This document shows, one piece after another, positions 1-6,439 of a DNA stretch of 6,439 nt. A model generated the notes under the pieces. The model was not told the DNA's origin, made no database searches, and saw nothing but the letters and a program-made list of their open reading frames with translations. This DNA comes from an uncultured Halioglobus sp. (GTDB lineage: Bacteria > Pseudomonadota > Gammaproteobacteria > Pseudomonadales > Halieaceae): positions 1 to 6,439 of the forward strand of contig CAJQQW010000155.1 in assembly GCA_905480565.1 (NCBI GenBank), read 5' to 3'. Within the stretch, counting starts at the first letter, position 1, and each line of letters starts with the position of its first letter. The position numbers and the translations under genes are program-made.

Positions 1-413
1 ACCGTGCCGTATTGTGCGACGACCTCCCGCCAGTCAGTCTTTGCATGCAGGCTGACAAATCCCGGAGTGGCCACCCCTAGCCCCTGCCACAACTGCTTGC
101 TGCGCTGTTTATCCATCGCCAGAGCAGAGCCCAGGACACCTGAGCCTGTGTAGGGCAAACCCAGTGTCTGCAGCGCGCCTTGCATACTGCCGTCTTCACC
201 ACCCGGCCCGTGCAGGGCGATAAAAACCAGCCCCACGTCTTGCAACTTATCGACCCAACCCGGCGCGGCAGGATCTACCGGCAACGCATCGACACCCGCG
301 GCACACAGTCCCTGCAGTACGGTCTGGCCGCTTTGCAAAGAAATTTCACGCTCCGAGGAGTTCCCCCCGCACATTACCGCAACCCGCATTCCTTCAGGTA
401 TACACGGGGTCAT
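1..413 (-). CDS. ddl: D-alanine--D-alanine ligase, N-terminal part (truncated by window edge)
   Basis: This cytosolic ATP-grasp enzyme joins two D-alanines with ATP; the dipeptide is then added by MurF to the muramyl peptide. Only 137 codons are visible, under half of the roughly 300-residue family length, and the frame runs open off the left edge. The N-terminal domain is clear: a glycine-rich loop GGNSSERE at residues 16-23, whose Glu21 matches the catalytic Glu15 of E. coli DdlB; HGPGGEDG at 68-75; YTGSG at 88-92; and MDKQRSK at 100-106, whose Lys102 matches the ATP-binding Lys97 of E. coli. The ATG at 413-411 overlaps the murC stop (ATGA) and has AGGGGG 7 bases upstream. A second ATG at codon 9 (389-387) is possible, but its AAGGA lies directly against the start. 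The place after murC fits the gammaproteobacterial ddlB. Family assignment is secure; the symbol ddlB rests on context. Confidence 0.96.
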   Translation of the reverse strand, partial: MTPCIPEGMRVAVMCGGNSSEREISLQSGQTVLQGLCAAGVDALPVDPAAPGWVDKLQDVGLVFIALHGPGGEDGSMQGALQTLGLPYTGSGVLGSALAMDKQRSKQLWQGLGVATPGFVSLHAKTDWREVVAQYGT

Positions 414-1849
414 AGCAAAGCCCCCTGTTTCAGATGCAGGGATTCCAGCTCCCGTGCGAGACGAGACACACTGCCCGCGCCCTGAGTGATCACGACATCA
501 CCCTCCGCCACCAGACCACTTAACAGTTCAGGAACATCCTCGACGCTCTCTGCGAAAACGGGCTCCAGCTTTCCCCTCGAGCGAATACTGCGCGTAAGAC
601 TGCGACTGTCGGCGCCGGCTATAGGCTCTTCACCCGCCGCATAAACATCCATTAAAATCAACACATCGCACTCAGACAGAACCGCTACGAAATCCTCATA
701 AAAGTCTCGTGTACGAGAATACCGATGCGGCTGATAGACCATGACAACGCGCTGCCCCGGCCAGGCCTGCCGCACAGATTCAAGCGTCGCTCTCACCTCG
801 GTAGGGTGATGGCCATAATCGTCGATAAGCTCCGCGTTACCTCCCGGAAAAGCGATCTGCCCTATTCGGGTGAAGCGACGCTCGACCCCGGCAAATCCGG
901 ATAATGCGCCTGCAATCGCCTCGTCCTGAATCCCCTGATCACTCGCAACCACCAGAGCGGCAGTGGCATTGAGTGCGTTATGCGTGCCCGGCATATTCAG
1001 TGTCACGCGAATGGGCGAAACATCGCCGGGTCGATGCACGGTAAAAGCGGTCATCATTCGGTTAGGTTGCATATCTGTGATGCGATAGTCTGCATCCTCG
1101 GCGAAGCCGTAGGTGATCACCTGACGGGCTATTTCGGGCAACATCTCGCGCACCACAGGGTCATCAATGCACAATACGGCGACCCCGTAAAAGGGCAGGT
1201 TATGCAGGAAATCCAGAAATGTGCGGCGCAGAACAGCAAAGTCCCCGCCGTAGGTTTCCATGTGATCCGCCTCTATATTGGTTACGACCGTAACCATCGG
1301 CTGCAAATGCAGAAACGAGGCGTCACTTTCATCAGCCTCCGCAATAAGAATACTTCCAGCACCCAGCTGCGCATTACTACCCACACTGTTCACCAGACCA
1401 CCAATAATGAAAGTAGGATCCAGTCCCGCCTCGCCTAAAATCGCAGCGATCAAGCTTGTCGTCGTCGTCTTGCCGTGAGTGCCCGCAACCGCGATGCCGT
1501 GCCGGTGGCGCATCAACTCAGCTAACATTTCCGCTCGACGCACCACGGGAATTCTGGCACTGCGCGCGGCTATGACCTCTGGATTCTGCTCATCGACAGC
1601 ACTGGAACTGACCACCACATCAGCGCGACCGATATTCTCCTGTGCGTGGCCAAAACGTATGTCTACACCCAGCCCGGCAAGACGCTCGGTGACTGCAGAT
1701 TGCTGCAGGTCAGAACCCGCAACCTCGTAGCCCAGGCTGACCAACACCTCCGCGATGCCACTCATACCTGAGCCACCGATGCCGATCATGTGGATGCGAC
1801 GCACGCGACGCATCTCCGGAACACTGTAGGCGTTTTTCTGCTCAGGCAT
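410..1849 (-). CDS. murC: UDP-N-acetylmuramate--L-alanine ligase MurC
   Basis: MurC is the first of the cytosolic Mur ligases and adds L-Ala to UDP-MurNAc with ATP. The 479-residue product is close to the E. coli length (about 490). The N-terminal Rossmann domain carries GIGGSGMSG at residues 23-31. The ATP-binding P-loop is GTHGKTTT at 123-130. The central domain has EADESD at 171-176 and NIEADHME at 191-198. MPGTHNALN at 286-294 and GVERRF at 321-326 mark the move to the C-terminal domain, which has DDYGHHPTE at 343-351 and QPHRYSRT at 373-380. HGK in the P-loop, DDYGHHPTE and the arginine-rich N-terminus distinguish it from MurD, MurE and MurF. The ATG at 1849-1847 lies inside the end of murG (8-base overlap) with GAGGAG 7 bases upstream, better than the ATG at codon 13, where GGAG touches the start. 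No truncation or missing key residue is seen. Confidence 0.99.
   Translation of the reverse strand: MPEQKNAYSVPEMRRVRRIHMIGIGGSGMSGIAEVLVSLGYEVAGSDLQQSAVTERLAGLGVDIRFGHAQENIGRADVVVSSSAVDEQNPEVIAARSARIPVVRRAEMLAELMRHRHGIAVAGTHGKTTTTSLIAAILGEAGLDPTFIIGGLVNSVGSNAQLGAGSILIAEADESDASFLHLQPMVTVVTNIEADHMETYGGDFAVLRRTFLDFLHNLPFYGVAVLCIDDPVVREMLPEIARQVITYGFAEDADYRITDMQPNRMMTAFTVHRPGDVSPIRVTLNMPGTHNALNATAALVVASDQGIQDEAIAGALSGFAGVERRFTRIGQIAFPGGNAELIDDYGHHPTEVRATLESVRQAWPGQRVVMVYQPHRYSRTRDFYEDFVAVLSECDVLILMDVYAAGEEPIAGADSRSLTRSIRSRGKLEPVFAESVEDVPELLSGLVAEGDVVITQGAGSVSRLARELESLHLKQGALL
421..426 (-). promoter_or_regulatory. ribosome binding site of ddl
   Basis: AGGGGG on the minus strand, inside the last codons of murC, ends 7 bases before the ATG at 413-411. 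It favours this ATG, which overlaps the murC stop as ATGA, over the in-frame ATG eight codons later. Confidence 0.65.
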
Positions 1850-2936
1850 AGATCAACTCCTCGCAGATATCGCTCACACGTCGTGCGGCATCGGGAGTGG
1901 CAGCGCCATACGCTGCTGTTGCCATGCGCTTCAGGCGGGCGGGGTCTGCAAGCAGCTCACGCAGGAAGGCCATCACGCTGTCTTCATCCATCTCATGTTG
2001 CCGCAACAACAAGGCCGCACCGCAGTCCGTCAGCGAGCGTGCATTGGCTGTCTGGTGATCGTCGATCGCATGGGGTAATGGCACCAGAATGGAGGGCCGA
2101 CCCACGATAGATAACTCCGCTACAGTCAAGGCGCCGCTGCGACACAGCACAAGGTCTGACCACTCATAAGCCGCCGCCATATCCTCGATGAAGGGAACAA
2201 CCTTCGCCTCAGCGGAGCATAAAGGCCCATAGGCAGATAGCACGTCGGGCTCGCCGCTTTCACCAGTCTGGTGCCAGACCGAGATGCACACTCCCTCAGC
2301 GACCAGGCGACGCAAAGCCCCAGGGACGATCTGGTTGATAGGACGCGCCCCCAGACTGCCGCCGACCACCAAAAGATGCAGCGACCGTTGGCCCTCAAAG
2401 TCATAGCTTCCCTGATCTCGCATGGCCAGCAGTTCACGCCGCACGGGATTACCCACCACGCTGCTTTCTATATTGTCATCGAAGGCACCTGAAAAGCCGG
2501 ATAGCACGCGTGTGGCCAGCGGCGCCAGCAAACGGTTAGCCGTACCTGCGACTGCATTCTGTTCGTGAATAACAAGCGGCCTGCGCAGCAGCCAGGCCGC
2601 AACACCCGCAGGTCCCGCGACATAACCCCCCATACCCACAACACAGCGCGGCGCCCGTCGCAACACAAGCCACAAAGCCTGCAGGGAGGCCAGTAACAGA
2701 CATGCCAGTGACAGCAATTTATGCAGCAGGCTCTTACCGCGCACGCCACGCACAGCCAGGCAATGCAGCTGAATACCGGCGGCAGGAACGACCCGGTGCT
2801 CCAGGCCTCGAGCGGTTCCAACCCATTCCACCGCATAACCCCTCGACAGCAGCTCGGTCGCCACCGCCAGAGCCGGGTAGACATGTCCACCCGTACCGCC
2901 TGCCATCATCATCACTAAAGGCTTTGACGCACCCAT
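1842..2936 (-). CDS. murG: UDP-GlcNAc--lipid I N-acetylglucosaminyltransferase MurG
   Basis: MurG is a GT28-family GT-B glycosyltransferase on the inner face of the cytoplasmic membrane. It moves GlcNAc from UDP-GlcNAc to lipid I, giving lipid II. The 364 residues match the usual 355-365. The N-terminal acceptor domain has the glycine loop GGTGGH at residues 13-18, GMGGYVAGP at 101-109 and HEQN at 124-127. The C-terminal donor domain has GGSLGA at 192-197, FIEDMAAAY at 249-257, [11 protein letters not shown] at 265-275 and [14 protein letters not shown] at 286-299, which holds the conserved Gln near the nucleotide-sugar site. Residues 74-92 are entirely uncharged and hydrophobic, where the family has its membrane-contact surface. 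The ATG shares one base with the ftsW stop (TGATG) and has an excellent AGGAGGT 7 bases upstream, so the start is firm. It lies directly upstream of murC and overlaps it. Confidence 0.99.
   Translation of the reverse strand: MGASKPLVMMMAGGTGGHVYPALAVATELLSRGYAVEWVGTARGLEHRVVPAAGIQLHCLAVRGVRGKSLLHKLLSLACLLLASLQALWLVLRRAPRCVVGMGGYVAGPAGVAAWLLRRPLVIHEQNAVAGTANRLLAPLATRVLSGFSGAFDDNIESSVVGNPVRRELLAMRDQGSYDFEGQRSLHLLVVGGSLGARPINQIVPGALRRLVAEGVCISVWHQTGESGEPDVLSAYGPLCSAEAKVVPFIEDMAAAYEWSDLVLCRSGALTVAELSIVGRPSILVPLPHAIDDHQTANARSLTDCGAALLLRQHEMDEDSVMAFLRELLADPARLKRMATAAYGAATPDAARRVSDICEELIYA
1857..1862 (-). promoter_or_regulatory. ribosome binding site of murC
   Basis: GAGGAG on the minus strand lies within the final codons of murG, 7 bases before the ATG at 1849-1847. 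It sets the murC start inside murG and argues against the ATG at codon 13. Confidence 0.75.
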
Positions 2937-4087
2937 CAGGAAGACCTCCTGTTGCGTGGCGCCAACCGGGTGTCACGTGCAATGCGCAAAACCATTCCCA
3001 ACATGGCACAGCAAATAAGCAGGCTGCTGCCACCGTAACTGACAAATGGCAGAGTCAATCCTTTGGTGGGCAACAGGCCAGAGGTGACCCCCATGTTGAC
3101 AAACGCCTGACCCGCAAAGACCAGTGCCACGCCAAAACAGATATAAGCGCCAAAAGCATTGCCCGCCAGTAAAGCCATGCGACCAGCCCACAAAGTCTTG
3201 CCAATAAGGGCCACAAACAAACCAATCACGATCATCGCCCCAACAAATCCCGTTTCCTCGGCCCAGATGGAGAATACGAAATCGGTGTGTGCCTCGGGCA
3301 GATAAAACAATTTCTGTACGCTGTTACCCAGCCCCACGCCAAGCCATTCGCCGCGACCAAAAGCAATCAATGACTGGATTAACTGAAATCCGGAATTATA
3401 GGGATCGGCCCAGGGATCTAGGTAGGCAGTGAGACGCTTAACCCGATAAGGTTCCATCACGACCAACGGCACCAGGGCTCCCAACGCAGCCAACCCGATA
3501 GCCAGTGCGTGAGTAAGTCGCACGCCCGCTAGAAAAAGCATACCGAAAGCTGTAACGACGACGATGACCGTCGCGCCAAAGTCAGGTTCCAGCAAGAGCA
3601 GCAGAGTGGTCGCAAACAACACGGCCATAGGCTTAACAAACCCGCTGATTTGCTCTCGCACCTCATCCTCCCTGCGCACCATGTAACCCGCCAGATAGAC
3701 CACCACGGCCAGCTTGGCGAACTCGGAGGGCTGCAGCGTAAAAGGTCCGAGCGGCAACCAACGCTGACTGCCGTTAACCTCGCGACCCACACCCGGTATC
3801 AACACCAGCATTAACAGCACCAGCGCTGCGATCAACCACCACCATCCGGTTTTCTGCCAGTATTCGGTTTTAACGTAGTAGCAGGTCGCTGCCGCGGTCA
3901 GTCCCGCTATCAAATAGATAAGGTGTCGCTGGGTGTGAAACCATGGATTCTGGAAATGCCACTCGGCGTACTCGATAGAAGCGCTGCTAATCGCAACCAG
4001 GCCGACCAGCATCAGGGCCAGGGCAGAGAGCGCCAGGGGTTTATCCATAGACGCGAATAGTGCGAGGTTCTCGCTAGGGCGTATCAC
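2936..4087 (-). CDS. ftsW: septal peptidoglycan glycosyltransferase FtsW (SEDS family)
   Basis: FtsW is a polytopic inner-membrane SEDS protein that polymerises lipid II into glycan strands at the division site, working with the transpeptidase FtsI (PBP3). The 383-residue product is somewhat shorter than E. coli FtsW (about 414). By eye there are about ten membrane segments, near residues 17-38, 55-72, 83-99, 124-137, 153-167, 172-189, 192-211, 282-300, 311-332 and 348-370. Signature motifs are NGSQRW at 105-110, LQPSEFAK at 118-125, the large periplasmic loop with LPEAHTDF at 263-270 (Asp269 matches the catalytic Asp of SEDS polymerases), and SGLLPTKG through FVSYGGSS at 336-355. The dcw location between murD and murG favours FtsW over its paralogue RodA. 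The start is GTG at 4087-4085 in a GTGA overlap with murD, supported by AGGAGG 7 bases upstream; a later ATG at codon 14 lacks that context. Confidence 0.98.
   Translation of the reverse strand: MIRPSENLALFASMDKPLALSALALMLVGLVAISSASIEYAEWHFQNPWFHTQRHLIYLIAGLTAAATCYYVKTEYWQKTGWWWLIAALVLLMLVLIPGVGREVNGSQRWLPLGPFTLQPSEFAKLAVVVYLAGYMVRREDEVREQISGFVKPMAVLFATTLLLLLEPDFGATVIVVVTAFGMLFLAGVRLTHALAIGLAALGALVPLVVMEPYRVKRLTAYLDPWADPYNSGFQLIQSLIAFGRGEWLGVGLGNSVQKLFYLPEAHTDFVFSIWAEETGFVGAMIVIGLFVALIGKTLWAGRMALLAGNAFGAYICFGVALVFAGQAFVNMGVTSGLLPTKGLTLPFVSYGGSSLLICCAMLGMVLRIARDTRLAPRNRRSS
2944..2950 (-). promoter_or_regulatory. ribosome binding site of murG
   Basis: AGGAGGT, a near-perfect complement of the 16S rRNA 3' end, lies in the last codons of ftsW, 7 bases before the murG ATG at 2936-2934. 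It is the strongest ribosome site in the window and fixes the start. Confidence 0.85.
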
Positions 4088-5448
4088 AAGCTGCCCTCCT
4101 GACGACGCCGGACCAGGCCCCGGAAGACGTCGCCGCGCTCCGCATAGCCACTGAACATGTCAAAGCTGGCGCAGGCCGGTGACAACAGTACCGTATCGCC
4201 ATGATCGGCACTTGCCGACGCGGCAACAAAGGCCTCTTCCATAGACCCGGCACGAACAACCGGCGCACTGCCGGACAAAGCCTGCTCTATCGCGACGGCA
4301 TCCTCTCCTATCGCCACTACCAGTTTGCAGTGCTTTGCTACCGCTGCTTGCAGTTCGGTAAAGTCGGCACCTTTGCCCTGCCCTCCAGCAATCAACAACA
4401 TATCCCTGTCGCCGCCTAATCCACGCAGGGCCGCTTCAGTAGCGCCGGGATTCGTCCCTTTGGAATCATTGATATAGCGAACGCCCGATAGCTCTGCGAC
4501 CTGTTCGCTGCGATGGGACAGCCCACGGAAATGACTCACCGTTGCGGTCATGCTGGCCAGAGGCAGGTCTGCGGCATGTCCCAATGCCAGAGCGGCAAGG
4601 ACGTTGGCGACATTGTGCAAGCCGACCAAACCAAGGTCCTGTAATGGCAGCAGTGGCTGCTCTGCGAACATCAGGTAGTCCTTTGACCCGCAGACACCCA
4701 GGCCAAACTCACCAGCTCCCGGCGCACCCATGCGCCAGGCAACTCGCGCCGCAGATGGGCCCTGCAGCGGCACGGTGAATGCGTCATCCGGATTTATCAC
4801 CACTGTGTCACAGGCCTGGAATATGCGGTGCTTGGCCTGACGATAGTTAGCCATGGAGCCATGACGATCCAGGTGGTCGGCACTCACATTCAACACCGTC
4901 GCAACGGTCAGGCCAAGTTGGCCCGCGCGCTCCAGCTGAAAACTGGACAACTCCAGCACATACAACTCACGATCTACAGATAACAAGTCCAGTGCCGGCG
5001 TACCGAGGTTGCCGCCCACTCCGACGTCAAGGCCGGCATCGATCGCCATCTGGCCGACGAGCTCGGTGACGGTCGACTTGCCGTTGGATCCGGTAATACC
5101 AATCACAGGCGCTTGTGCCTCGCGCATGAACAAATCGATATCACCCACCAGGCTGACACCCCGGCGGCTGACCTCGAGTAAATCCCGATCATCCAGGCGA
5201 ATACCCGGACTGACGACAAGCTCCGCCGCTCCCGCCATCACCTCAATCGGGAATGTCCCGCCGTAAAACTGCACCTCGGGCATCTCTGCCCTGAGCTCTC
5301 TCAGCCCCGGTGGTGTCGCTCGACTGTCCACGACAGCAAACGGCAGACCGATCCGGCTAAGATGCCGCGCGCAGGACAGACCGGTAGCGCCAAGCCCTAC
5401 AATGACACAGTACTCAGGATCCTCCACTCTCTGCTCGGCCACTTTCAT
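4084..5448 (-). CDS. murD: UDP-N-acetylmuramoyl-L-alanine--D-glutamate ligase MurD
   Basis: MurD is the second cytosolic Mur ligase, adding D-Glu to UDP-MurNAc-L-Ala with ATP. At 454 residues it is a little longer than E. coli MurD (438). The N-terminal nucleotide-binding domain shows VGLGATGLS at residues 17-25 and SPGI at 80-83. The ATP P-loop is TGSNGKST at 119-126, followed by GGNLG at 145-149, LELSSFQLE at 165-173 and NVSADHLDRH at 187-196. Lys206 in YRQAKHRIF matches the lysine that is carbamylated in E. coli MurD (Lys198). GLSHR at 309-313 opens the C-terminal domain, which has NDSKGTN at 327-333 and SPACASFD at 423-430. SNGKST and the SPACAS motif identify MurD among Mur ligases. It starts 6 bases after the mraY stop, with only a weak ribosome site (AGGCGAG close to the ATG). 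GTG codons 3 and 8 are possible alternative starts, so the N-terminus is the least certain in the window. Confidence 0.98.
   Translation of the reverse strand: MKVAEQRVEDPEYCVIVGLGATGLSCARHLSRIGLPFAVVDSRATPPGLRELRAEMPEVQFYGGTFPIEVMAGAAELVVSPGIRLDDRDLLEVSRRGVSLVGDIDLFMREAQAPVIGITGSNGKSTVTELVGQMAIDAGLDVGVGGNLGTPALDLLSVDRELYVLELSSFQLERAGQLGLTVATVLNVSADHLDRHGSMANYRQAKHRIFQACDTVVINPDDAFTVPLQGPSAARVAWRMGAPGAGEFGLGVCGSKDYLMFAEQPLLPLQDLGLVGLHNVANVLAALALGHAADLPLASMTATVSHFRGLSHRSEQVAELSGVRYINDSKGTNPGATEAALRGLGGDRDMLLIAGGQGKGADFTELQAAVAKHCKLVVAIGEDAVAIEQALSGSAPVVRAGSMEEAFVAASASADHGDTVLLSPACASFDMFSGYAERGDVFRGLVRRRQEGSL
4095..4100 (-). promoter_or_regulatory. ribosome binding site of ftsW (supports a GTG start)
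   Basis: AGGAGG on the minus strand, in the last codons of murD, ends 7 bases before the GTG at 4087-4085. Its strength and spacing decide for the GTG as ftsW start rather than the ATG at codon 14. Confidence 0.8.
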
Positions 5449-5454
5449 TCTCGC

Positions 5455-6439
5455 CTATCGCAACTTGAGGGTCGCCAGTCCAAACAGGACCAACATCACA
5501 GTAATAATCCAGAACCGCACGATCACTCGGGGTTCTGGCCAGCCTTTCAGTTCAAAATGATGGTGTATGGGCGCCATGCGGAATATGCGCTTGCCCGTAA
5601 GCTTGAAGGACGCGACCTGCATGATGACCGAAACGGTCTCCAGCACAAAAATGCCACCCATAATAAAAAATACAATTTCATGACGCGTTACAACGGCCAC
5701 CGTGCCCATAGCAGCGCCCAGCGCCAGAGCGCCAACGTCTCCCATAAAAATCTGCGCGGGGTAGGTGTTAAACCACAGAAACCCCAGGCCAGCGCCGGCA
5801 ATCCCGCCACAGAACACCGCCAGCTCACCACTGCCGGCGACGTAGGGAATGTGCAGATAATCGGCAAAGTCCACCCGGCCAGTCAGGTAGGCAATGATGC
5901 CCAGAGCCGTTCCGACCAGTACCGTGGGCAGTATGGCGAGACCATCGAGACCATCCGTCAGGTTGACCGCGTTGCTGGCCCCCACGATGACAAAATACGT
6001 CAACACGACAAATAAGGGGCCCATGCTCCAGGCAAAATCCTTGAAGAAGGGTATCTGTAACTGTGTCGTCACCGGTGTGTCGAATGCGAGGTAGAGATAC
6101 AGCGCCGCTGATACACCAATCACTGATTGCCAGAGATACTTCCAGCGCGCGGACAAACCCTGTGAATTGCCTGCGGTCACTTTGCGGTAGTCATCCACCC
6201 AGCCGACCGCCCCGAATCCGGCAGTCACCAACAGGGCAAGCCAAAGGTAGGGGTTTCTAAGGTCACCCCACAACAGCGTCGAGAAGGCTATCCCTACCAG
6301 CATCAGGGCGCCACCCATCGTCGGTGTGCCCGCCTTGCTGAGGTGGCTCTGCGGACCGTCATCGCGCACCGACTGTCCCACCTGTAAATATTGCAAACGG
6401 CGAATCATACTGGGGCCCACCATCAGGGAAATACTCAAC
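5455..6439 (-). CDS. mraY: phospho-N-acetylmuramoyl-pentapeptide-transferase MraY (5' end cut by window edge)
   Basis: MraY is an integral inner-membrane enzyme that transfers phospho-MurNAc-pentapeptide from UDP to undecaprenyl phosphate, making lipid I and releasing UMP. The frame is open to the right edge. The visible 327 codons begin inside the protein: the segment before MIRRLQ aligns from memory with about residue 34 of the 360-residue E. coli protein, so roughly the first 33 residues, including the first membrane helix, lie outside. The TTG near 6438 is therefore not the start. Numbering from 6438, visible motifs are [10 protein letters not shown] at 34-43, VDDYRK at 81-86 (the conserved Asp pair), [13 protein letters not shown] at 156-168, [13 protein letters not shown] at 222-234 (Asp234, the catalytic-site Asp) and [16 protein letters not shown] at 290-305. 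Several hydrophobic segments separate them. The C-terminus ATLKLR matches the family end. It heads the visible gene string, 6 bases before murD. Confidence 0.99.
   Translation of the reverse strand, partial: LSISLMVGPSMIRRLQYLQVGQSVRDDGPQSHLSKAGTPTMGGALMLVGIAFSTLLWGDLRNPYLWLALLVTAGFGAVGWVDDYRKVTAGNSQGLSARWKYLWQSVIGVSAALYLYLAFDTPVTTQLQIPFFKDFAWSMGPLFVVLTYFVIVGASNAVNLTDGLDGLAILPTVLVGTALGIIAYLTGRVDFADYLHIPYVAGSGELAVFCGGIAGAGLGFLWFNTYPAQIFMGDVGALALGAAMGTVAVVTRHEIVFFIMGGIFVLETVSVIMQVASFKLTGKRIFRMAPIHHHFELKGWPEPRVIVRFWIITVMLVLFGLATLKLR

Noticed and set aside
980..1438. 152-codon plus-strand open frame antisense to murC
   Set aside because: It lies inside the well-conserved central part of murC and has a His- and Cys-containing sequence with no recognisable motif; it is explained by murC codon structure.
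2468..2890. 140-codon minus-strand frame inside murG, in another frame
   Set aside because: It is unusually rich in Cys, Trp and Arg, as expected for an out-of-frame reading of a GC-rich gene, and it overlaps the MurG motifs that establish the true frame.
2702..3172. 156-codon plus-strand open frame across the murG-ftsW junction
   Set aside because: It is antisense to both genes, rich in Pro, Gln, His and Ser, and has no recognisable family; no independent support.
4039..4049. TTATCCATA-like sequence resembling a DnaA box, with a similar one near 109-117
   Set aside because: Both are the reverse complement of Met-Asp-Lys codons in ftsW and ddl and deviate from the TTATCCACA consensus; there is no cluster, so this is coincidence of coding sequence.
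5449..5454. Possible terminator or promoter between mraY and murD, the only gap between genes
   Set aside because: Only 6 bases separate the genes and no hairpin with a T-run is seen around them.
5362..6015. 217-codon plus-strand open frame antisense to mraY and the start of murD
   Set aside because: It lies wholly opposite two clearly conserved genes, is rich in Gln, His, Arg and Asn in a way typical of antisense frames, and shows no recognisable domain. It is a shadow frame.
6421..6439. TTG near 6438 as the mraY start codon
   Set aside because: The upstream frame is open at the window edge and the first residues align with the interior of MraY, about 33 residues in, so the true start lies outside the window.

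Overview
The window is a solidly coding segment of a division and cell wall (dcw) cluster. All six genes lie on the minus strand, so transcription runs from high to low coordinates: mraY (5' end cut by the right edge), murD, ftsW, murG, murC and ddl (3' end cut by the left edge). This order, with MurC next to a D-Ala-D-Ala ligase and no murB between them, is the one known from Gammaproteobacteria such as Escherichia and Pseudomonas. Several proteins look gammaproteobacterial from memory, for example the MurC N-terminus and the [11 protein letters not shown] segment of MurG. Base composition is moderately GC-rich by eye. A marine or environmental gammaproteobacterium is a reasonable guess, but the genus cannot be named from this window.

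Layout from upstream to downstream on the minus strand: mraY, open at 6439 and stopping at 5455; a 6-base gap; murD 5448-4084; a 4-base GTGA overlap; ftsW 4087-2936 with a GTG start; a 1-base TGATG overlap; murG 2936-1842; an 8-base overlap; murC 1849-410; a 4-base ATGA overlap; ddl from 413 past the left edge. Four of the five internal starts have a purine-rich Shine-Dalgarno sequence exactly 7 bases before the start codon, inside the end of the preceding gene. No gap is longer than 6 bases, and I see no promoter, terminator, RNA gene, mobile element, large repeat or CRISPR array. The genes are therefore probably read as one long, translationally coupled message.

The products form one pathway. 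Ddl makes the D-Ala-D-Ala dipeptide. MurC and MurD add L-Ala and D-Glu to UDP-MurNAc in the cytosol. MraY loads the finished muramyl-pentapeptide onto undecaprenyl phosphate to give lipid I. MurG adds GlcNAc to give lipid II. FtsW polymerises lipid II into glycan at the division septum. Catalytic motifs are intact in all six as far as the window shows.

I looked for an undescribed system and did not find one. The remaining observations are modest: the tight coupling architecture, a GTG start on ftsW, an uncharged hydrophobic stretch in MurG, a substituted residue in a conserved Ddl loop, and an uncertain MurD start.
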